From JAVBSC01 sp031547305 (GTDB lineage Bacteria > Desulfobacterota > Desulfovibrionia > Desulfovibrionales > Desulfovibrionaceae): a stretch of 64,000 bases of DNA. The stretch's first letter is position 1. Every line of letters starts with the position of its first letter. Below the pieces are notes generated by a model that made no database searches, was not told the origin of the DNA, and saw nothing but the letters and a program-made list of their open reading frames with translations. Positions 58,714-64,000 of this stretch are shown piece by piece. Where the stretch lies: positions 9,641-73,640 of the forward strand of contig JAVBSC010000029.1 of assembly GCA_031547305.1 (NCBI GenBank), written 5' to 3'. A program made the position numbers and the translations under genes.

Positions 58714-59538
58714 GTGGGCAACAACATCCATCCGCAAGCCTTTGTCTCGCCAAAGGCCGAGCTGGGGGGGAACGTCACGGTCGGGCCCTGCGCGCTCATT
58801 GAGGATAACGCGATTATAGGCGAAGGTTGCATCATAGACGCCTTTGCCTCGGTCAAGCAATACACCACGCTGGGCAAAAACAACCATATCCATTCCTACG
58901 CCGTGGTGGGCGGCGTGCCGCAGGATCTGAAATTCCGGGGCGAAGTTTCCCGCCTTGAAGTTGGAGATTCCAACAGCATCCGCGAATTCTCCACCCTGCA
59001 CAGGGGCACGGAAGGCGGCGGCGGGATTACCCGCGTAGGCAGCAACTGCCTGCTCATGGCCTATACCCACGTGGCCCACGACTGCCAGGTTGGCGACCGC
59101 GTGGTCATGTCCAACAACGCCACCCTGGCCGGGCATGTGACGGTCGGCGATTTCGTGATCATCAGCGGCCTGTCCGCGGTGCACCAGTTCACGCGCATCG
59201 GCCGCCACGCCTTTATCGGCGGCATGACCGGCGTGGGCCGGGATCTGCCGCCCTTCATGCTGGCCTTTGGCGGACATGCCGGCGCGGTGCGCGGCCTAAA
59301 CCTCATCGGCCTGCGCCGCATGCAGCTGCCCAGGGAAAATATTGTCGCCGTGCGCGAAGCCTTCCGGATCTTCTGGCTTTCCGGCCTTACCAAAGAGGCC
59401 GCCCTGGCGGAAATGACCGCCAAATACTCCGCCATTCCGGAAGTCATGGAACTGGCCGCCTTTATCCGCCAAAGCGCGCGCGGCGTTCTGCACCTGGACA
59501 AGGAAGCGGCAAAAGATTCCCCGGACGAGGAAGCCTAG
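58714..59538 (+). CDS. lpxA: UDP-N-acetylglucosamine O-acyltransferase
   Basis: A 274-residue enzyme starting lipid A synthesis by adding a 3-hydroxyacyl chain to UDP-GlcNAc. A beta-helix of hexapeptide repeats covers most of the length; the catalytic histidine is in YTHVAHDCQVGD and GGVPQDLKFRGE is the usual family loop. The start is GTG at 58714 with AAGGAG 8 nt upstream, immediately after the fabZ stop. The C-terminal helical part is as in relatives. Confidence 0.95.
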   Translation: MGNNIHPQAFVSPKAELGGNVTVGPCALIEDNAIIGEGCIIDAFASVKQYTTLGKNNHIHSYAVVGGVPQDLKFRGEVSRLEVGDSNSIREFSTLHRGTEGGGGITRVGSNCLLMAYTHVAHDCQVGDRVVMSNNATLAGHVTVGDFVIISGLSAVHQFTRIGRHAFIGGMTGVGRDLPPFMLAFGGHAGAVRGLNLIGLRRMQLPRENIVAVREAFRIFWLSGLTKEAALAEMTAKYSAIPEVMELAAFIRQSARGVLHLDKEAAKDSPDEEA

Positions 59539-59541
59539 CCG

Positions 59542-60372
59542 GTGCCCCAGGACCGCATAGGCATAATCGCCGGTTCCGGGCAGTTTCCCCTGCTGCTGGC
59601 CCGCGCGGCCAAAGCCGGAGGCTTGAGCGTGGCCATCTGCGGCCTCTCCGGCCATGCGGACCCGGCCCTGGCCGCCGAGGCCGACGCCTTTGAGCTTTTG
59701 CCCATCGGCCAGTTGAACCGGCTCATAAAATTCTTTCAATCCCTTGGCGTAACCCGGCTCTGCTTTGCCGGAGCCGTCAAAAAGCCCAAGGTTCTGGATC
59801 TTAAGCCGGATTGGCGGGTAGCCAGGCTGCTCCTGAAAGTCGTCAACAAGGGTGACGACGCCATCCTGCGCGCCGTGGCCGGCGAGTTGGAAAGCGAAGG
59901 ACTCAAGGTCATCCAGCCGGCCGAACTGCTGCCGTCTTTGCTCGGTCCGTCCGGTGTTCTGGGCAAGTGCGCCCCCAACAAGGCGGTTTGGGACGACATA
60001 AAATACGGCTGGCCCATTGCCAGGCAAATCGGCCAGATGGACATAGGCCAGTGCCTGGTGGTGCGCAAGCGCATGGTCCTGGCCGTGGAAGCCATTGAAG
60101 GCACGGACGAGGCCCTGAAGCGCGGTGGCGAACTGGGCGGCCCCGGAGCCACAGCCATAAAAATTCTCAAGCCCGGCCAGGACGAACGCCTAGACCTGCC
60201 CGCCCTGGGCAGCCGGACCATTGCGCTTTTGGCCGAATACAAATATGCTTGCCTGGCTTACCAGGCCGGAAAAACCCTGTTCTTTGACCGGGAAGCCAGC
60301 ATTCTGGAAGCCGACCTCCACAACCTGGCTGTGATCGGCCTGGGGCCAAACGGGCCTGAACAGAATAGCTGA
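59542..60372 (+). CDS. lpxI: UDP-2,3-diacylglucosamine pyrophosphatase LpxI
   Basis: A 276-residue DUF1009/LpxI protein cleaving UDP-2,3-diacylglucosamine to lipid X, replacing LpxH in many non-gamma proteobacteria. The start RIGIIAGSGQFPLLLARAAKAGG, the middle RLCFAGAVKKPK and IGQCLVVRKRMVLAVEAIEGTDEAL match the family. It begins with GTG 3 nt after the lpxA stop, with GAGGAAG in the lpxA end as ribosome site. Its stop is embedded in a small GC hairpin. Confidence 0.93.
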   Translation: MPQDRIGIIAGSGQFPLLLARAAKAGGLSVAICGLSGHADPALAAEADAFELLPIGQLNRLIKFFQSLGVTRLCFAGAVKKPKVLDLKPDWRVARLLLKVVNKGDDAILRAVAGELESEGLKVIQPAELLPSLLGPSGVLGKCAPNKAVWDDIKYGWPIARQIGQMDIGQCLVVRKRMVLAVEAIEGTDEALKRGGELGGPGATAIKILKPGQDERLDLPALGSRTIALLAEYKYACLAYQAGKTLFFDREASILEADLHNLAVIGLGPNGPEQNS

Positions 60373-60386
60373 GGGGCGCGGCCCCT
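60372..60386. terminator. Mini GC hairpin at the lpxI stop
   Basis: AGGGGC (60372-60377) and GCCCCT (60381-60386) with loop GCG, overlapping the last base of the stop codon. Same style as 43067 and 45229. Confidence 0.4.
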
Positions 60387-60453
60387 TGGCGGGGGGCCTG
60401 GGGGATAGAGCCTCAAGGTTCAACAGACATATCCAAATTACCAGGAATTTTTT

Positions 60454-61881
60454 GTGATTGATAATGAAGACGACAACGCGCCGGAGCGGAGTGCGGAAAA
60501 GGTAGAGTTGCCGTTGCTGCTGCCTGGCGAGGGCGAGGAAGATCCGGTGGTCCAGAGTGTGGACGCGGTTCCCTGGCGCACGCAGGAGCAGGAGATGGGG
60601 CATGATCCTGTTCCTTTGGCCCAGGGCATGCTCCAGGGCGAGGAAGTCCCGGAAGATGCCGAAGAACAGGCCACGGAGCTGGTTTTAGGTGTAAAATTCC
60701 GCGAATACGGTCCGGTATATTTTTTTCTGGCCGGGCCGCACAAAATCCGGCAGGGCGAAAAAGTCCTGGTGGAAGTGGAGTACGGCAAGAGCCTGGCCGA
60801 GGTGGTCACGGTGCGGCGTATGCGTTCGCCGGTACCGCCGCTGCGCATGCCGGACGGCGGCGAAATCCCCATAAAGCCCATTTTTGGCCCGGCCGGGGCA
60901 CAGGACATTGCCGCGGCCGCGGACAACCACATTCTGGCATCCAGCGCCCGCATGTTCTGCCGGGAATGCATCCGGGAGCGCAACCTGGATATGAAGCTGG
61001 TGGATGTGGAAGTGCTGCACGACCGCAGCAAGATCATCTTTTATTTTACCGCACCCTCGCGCATTGACTTCCGGGAGCTGGTCAAGGATCTGGTGCGCAA
61101 CTACCGCACCAGGATAGAACTGCGGCAAATCGGCGTCCGCCACGAAACCCAGATGCTCGGCGCCCTGGGCAACTGCGGCATGGCCTGCTGCTGCAGGCGC
61201 TATTTGCGGCGCTTTGCCCCGGTCACCATCAAAATGGCCAAGGAACAGAATCTGTTCCTTAACCCGGCCAAGCTTTCCGGCATTTGCGGCCGCCTGCTCT
61301 GCTGCTTGTCTTATGAGCAGGCCAACTATGAGGAATTTCACCGCCGCAGCCCCAAGCTGGGCAAAAAATACCAGACCAGCCAGGGCGTGCTGAAAGTGCT
61401 GCGGGCCAATCTGTTCCGGCAGAGCATTTTTGCCCAGAACGAGGCCGGAGAGGAACAGGAATTTTCCCTGGATGACTGGCAGGCCCTTAATCCTCAGCGC
61501 CTGGAAAATTCGCCGCAGCAAGACCCCCCCCAGGTCGCTGAAGCCGCACAGGCCCCCCGGAACCGCCACAAGACCGGGCGGGAGTCCTTTAACAAGCATC
61601 GGGCAGCCCTGGCCGCGCAAAACCGCGACCGCCAGGATTCCGCGCCGGAAGATCCGCTTCAGGAAAACAACAATAGGGAAACAACCGATAAAAGCTCTGG
61701 CGGCGCCACTCCGGTGGACTTCCAGCCGGACGAATTGGAATCGGGCGACGAGGACGCGCAACAGGGCCAGGAATCCATCTTTGGCCTGCCCGGCGCGCCC
61801 CAGAACAGGCCGGACCAGAGCCGGGGCGACCAGGCCAGAAAACCGCGCAACCGCCGTTCCAGGCGGCGTCCCGGCAAATAG
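60454..61881 (+). CDS. PSP1 C-terminal domain protein (RicT/YaaT-like)
   Basis: A 475-residue protein with the PSP1/RicT core at about residues 75-290: VLGVKFREYGPVYFF, then VGMADxR-type sequence replaced by VRRMRSPVPPL, and the cysteine-rich GNCGMACCCRRYL and CGRLLCCLSYEQANYEE typical of RicT/YaaT, which in Bacillus form part of an Fe-S complex guiding RNase Y. The last 150 residues are low-complexity and end in a basic RKPRNRRSRRRPGK. It starts at GTG with AGGA upstream. metG follows 23 nt later, a common neighbour in this lineage. The cellular role here is inferred. Confidence 0.85.
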   Translation: MIDNEDDNAPERSAEKVELPLLLPGEGEEDPVVQSVDAVPWRTQEQEMGHDPVPLAQGMLQGEEVPEDAEEQATELVLGVKFREYGPVYFFLAGPHKIRQGEKVLVEVEYGKSLAEVVTVRRMRSPVPPLRMPDGGEIPIKPIFGPAGAQDIAAAADNHILASSARMFCRECIRERNLDMKLVDVEVLHDRSKIIFYFTAPSRIDFRELVKDLVRNYRTRIELRQIGVRHETQMLGALGNCGMACCCRRYLRRFAPVTIKMAKEQNLFLNPAKLSGICGRLLCCLSYEQANYEEFHRRSPKLGKKYQTSQGVLKVLRANLFRQSIFAQNEAGEEQEFSLDDWQALNPQRLENSPQQDPPQVAEAAQAPRNRHKTGRESFNKHRAALAAQNRDRQDSAPEDPLQENNNRETTDKSSGGATPVDFQPDELESGDEDAQQGQESIFGLPGAPQNRPDQSRGDQARKPRNRRSRRRPGK

Positions 61882-61904
61882 GCTGGAAGCAGCCGGAGGA
61901 ATTT

Positions 61905-63875
61905 GTGGAACCGTTTTTCATCAGCACTCCAATATATTATGTTAACGCCAAGCCGCACCTGGGGCATGCCTATACCACCATTGTGGCGGACTGCATGGCC
62001 AGGTTCGCCCGCCTGAGCGGCCGTGACTGCTATTTTCTGACCGGAACGGACGAGCATGGAGATAAAATAGTCCAGGCCGCGGAAAAGGCCGGGCGTTCCC
62101 CACAGGAGTTCTGCGACGGCATCAGCGGAAAGTTCAAGGCGTTGCTGGAACCGCTGAACATAAGCAACCAACGGTTTATCCGCACCACTGAACCGGAGCA
62201 CAAGGCTGTGGTCCAGCGGTTCATGCAGCGTGTTTATGACTCCGGCGATATTTACTTTGGCGAATACGGCGGGCATTACTGCTATGGCTGCGAGCGCTTT
62301 TACACGGAAAAAGAGCTGGAAAACGGCCTTTGCCCGCAGCATTTAAGCAAAACGGAATACATCAGCGAAAAAAACTACTTTTTTCGCATGTCCAAGTATC
62401 AGGACTGGCTTAAACGGCACATCCTGGAGAACCCGGATTTTATCAGGCCGGAGCGCTACCGCAACGAAGTGCTGGCTCTTCTGGAGTCCGGCGCGCTGGA
62501 GGATCTGTGCATCTCCCGCCCTAAAACGCGCCTGACCTGGGGCATTGAACTGCCCTTTGACAGCGACTATGTCTGCTACGTCTGGTTTGACGCGCTCATA
62601 AACTACATCAGCGCCCTGGGCTGGCCGGACGGGGCGGGATTCGCCCGCTACTGGCCGGGGGCGGAGCACCTGGTGGCCAAAGACATTCTCAAGCCGCACG
62701 CGATCTTCTGGCCCACCATGCTCAAAGCGGCCGGGCTGCCGGTGTACAGGCATCTGAACGTGCACGGCTACTGGCTGGCGCGCGAAACCAAGATGTCCAA
62801 ATCCCTGGGCAATGTGGTGGCCCCGTTGGACATGGTCCAACGCTACGGTCTGGATCCCTTCCGCTTTTTCCTGCTGCGCGAAATGCACTTCGGCGCGGAC
62901 GCCAGTTTTTCCGAGGAAGCCCTGATCGCGCGCTTCAATGCGGATCTGGCCAATGATCTGGGCAATCTTTTCTCCCGCGTCCTGGCCATGTGCGCCAAGT
63001 ATTTCGGCAGCGTCACCCCGGAACCTGGCCACCCCGGCCCGGCGGAAGAGCAAATCCGCGGCCTGGCCCTGGAGAGCGTCAGAAATTACCAGACCCTGTT
63101 CAGAAACGCGCGTTTTTCCACAGCCATTGACTCCCTGTGGGAGTTGGTGCGCGCCCTGAACCGCTACGTGGACTCCTCCGCACCCTGGTCCCTGTTCAAG
63201 GAAGGCAAAACCGCCGAACTGGGCACGGTCATGTATACCATGCTGGAGTGCCTGCGCAAAACCGCCCTGCACCTCTGGCCGGTCATGCCTGGAACGGCGC
63301 GGAACATGCTGGCCCAGCTCGGAGCGGCCTTTGACCCGGCCAAAACAGACCTTGAGGCGGAAGTCGAAACTTTTGGGCTTCTGCCGGCCGGAACGCAACT
63401 GGCCGTCTCCTCCATGCTTTTCCCGCGCCTGGAGCAGCCGGAGGCCGGCAAAGCGCCTGAAGCCAAAACGGCCAAGGTAAAAGCCGCGCCGGCAGCCAAG
63501 GACGCGTTGCCCGCCGCCTCTCTCCAGGCCGCCGCGGATTCCGCGTCACCCGGTATCGCCTTTGAGGATTTTCAGAAGCTGGATCTGCGTGTGGGCACCG
63601 TGCTCAGCGCCCGACAGCATCCCAATGCCGACCGCCTGCTCTGCCTGTCCGTGAATCTGGGGGAGGATGCCCCCAGGCAAATCGTCAGCGGCATCGCGGC
63701 ATTTTTCAAGCCGGAGGCGTTGGCCGGGCAGCAAGTCGTGGTGGTGGCCAACCTGCCGCCCCGCAAGCTGCGCGGCGAAGAATCAAAGGGTATGATCCTC
63801 ACGGCCGAAGGCCCGGACGGCCTGCGCCTGCTGAGCGCCAGCGGGGATGTTAAGCCTGGAGCAAAAGTTTCGTGA
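61905..63875 (+). CDS. metG: Methionyl-tRNA synthetase
   Basis: A 656-residue class I synthetase. The HIGH-type motif is HLGH (18-21), the KMSKS loop is at about 296-300 (ETKMSKSLGNVV), and a zinc knuckle CYGCERFY...CPQH begins near 126. After an Ala/Lys/Pro-rich linker (about 515-545) comes a C-terminal tRNA-binding (EMAP-like) domain from about 555 (FQKLDLRVGTVLSARQHPNADRL), used for dimerisation. It starts at GTG with GGAGG just upstream. Complete in the window. Confidence 0.96.
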   Translation: MEPFFISTPIYYVNAKPHLGHAYTTIVADCMARFARLSGRDCYFLTGTDEHGDKIVQAAEKAGRSPQEFCDGISGKFKALLEPLNISNQRFIRTTEPEHKAVVQRFMQRVYDSGDIYFGEYGGHYCYGCERFYTEKELENGLCPQHLSKTEYISEKNYFFRMSKYQDWLKRHILENPDFIRPERYRNEVLALLESGALEDLCISRPKTRLTWGIELPFDSDYVCYVWFDALINYISALGWPDGAGFARYWPGAEHLVAKDILKPHAIFWPTMLKAAGLPVYRHLNVHGYWLARETKMSKSLGNVVAPLDMVQRYGLDPFRFFLLREMHFGADASFSEEALIARFNADLANDLGNLFSRVLAMCAKYFGSVTPEPGHPGPAEEQIRGLALESVRNYQTLFRNARFSTAIDSLWELVRALNRYVDSSAPWSLFKEGKTAELGTVMYTMLECLRKTALHLWPVMPGTARNMLAQLGAAFDPAKTDLEAEVETFGLLPAGTQLAVSSMLFPRLEQPEAGKAPEAKTAKVKAAPAAKDALPAASLQAAADSASPGIAFEDFQKLDLRVGTVLSARQHPNADRLLCLSVNLGEDAPRQIVSGIAAFFKPEALAGQQVVVVANLPPRKLRGEESKGMILTAEGPDGLRLLSASGDVKPGAKVS

Positions 63876-63886
63876 TAGAAGATTCA

Positions 63887-63938
63887 GGGGGGGAAAAAAG
63901 TTTTTTGAAAAAATGTTTTGGCCCCCCGGGCCCCCCCC
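63887..63938. other. Homopolymer-rich stretch after metG
   Basis: Seven G, six A, one G, six T, then TTTTGG, six C, three G and eight C. The G7 and C6/C8 runs can pair around the A6/T6 runs, giving a crude hairpin after metG. No gene is visible from here to the window end. Confidence 0.4.
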
Positions 63939-64000
63939 ATTACCAAAAAAACCAAGAATTTTTTTGAAATAGTGAGTCCCATACCGGTGGAACAAGCAAG

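Noticed and set aside
1..64000. CRISPR arrays, tRNA or rRNA genes, insertion sequences, prophage
   Set aside because: No regularly spaced repeats, no cloverleaf-like segments and no transposase, integrase or phage protein was recognised in any gene.

Overview
The window looks like chromosomal DNA of a Gram-negative, anaerobic sulfate reducer, most likely a Desulfovibrionaceae-like member of the Desulfobacterota. Signs are a stand-alone ATP sulfurylase gene (sat) with a Rex-like operator, two ferredoxin-dependent 2-oxoacid oxidoreductases, FixABCX, TRAP carboxylate uptake, and lipid A genes with LpxI in the usual ompH-lpxD-fabZ-lpxA-lpxI order. Coding DNA is GC-rich and intergenic DNA is clearly AT-richer. 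No tRNA, rRNA, CRISPR, phage or insertion-sequence gene was seen.

Layout. 1-3134: the 3' part of a glucan phosphorylase gene and a convergent methyltransferase gene. 3287-20474: a same-strand (minus) catabolic island read in the order porC-porD-porA-porB, glcD-glcF, a GntR/FCD regulator gene, dctP-dctQ-dctM, a CoA-transferase gene, a crotonase gene, an acyl-CoA dehydrogenase gene, fixA-fixB-fixC-fixX. 21082-23136: acs. 23939-26220: a DUF3300/DUF2950 exported pair. 26761-28041: sat. 28572-31451: an orphan TRAP binding protein gene, a methyltransferase gene and a ubiX/lpdD-like pair. 31665-36682: a branched-chain amino acid type ABC transporter (livKHMGF). 37245-41896: TPR protein, carA and kdsB, an ECF-type ATPase and a methyltransferase. 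42136-45222: MBL-fold hydrolase, nikR, folE2, DUF695/RraB-like. 45256-48449: iorAB and a YfgM-like protein. 48648-54456: proA, nadD, formyl-THF cyclo-ligase, PgeF-like, class I aldolase, DD-carboxypeptidase. 54488-63875: amidase, ompH, lpxD-fabZ-lpxA-lpxI, a RicT-like PSP1 protein, metG.

The most interesting region is the 3.3-20.5 kb island. An identical 20-bp sequence built on the palindrome ATTTGTATACAAAT occurs three times: twice ahead of dctP and once ahead of porC. The only regulator in the island is an FCD-type GntR protein, and the core matches the kind of operator that family uses. I infer a local regulon in which a TRAP-imported carboxylate is handled by a GlcDF-type 2-hydroxyacid dehydrogenase, a four-subunit oxoacid:ferredoxin oxidoreductase, a CoA-transferase, an acyl-CoA dehydrogenase and an atypical crotonase. 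Electrons would leave through FixABCX and ferredoxin. The substrate cannot be read from the sequence.

Other points of note: a CarA that has lost the glutaminase nucleophile and histidine; an IorA that has kept the cysteines of only one of its two iron-sulfur clusters; a ubiX/lpdD pair without ubiD; a dispersed family of palindromic intergenic repeats; and several unusually perfect hairpins or operator-like palindromes.
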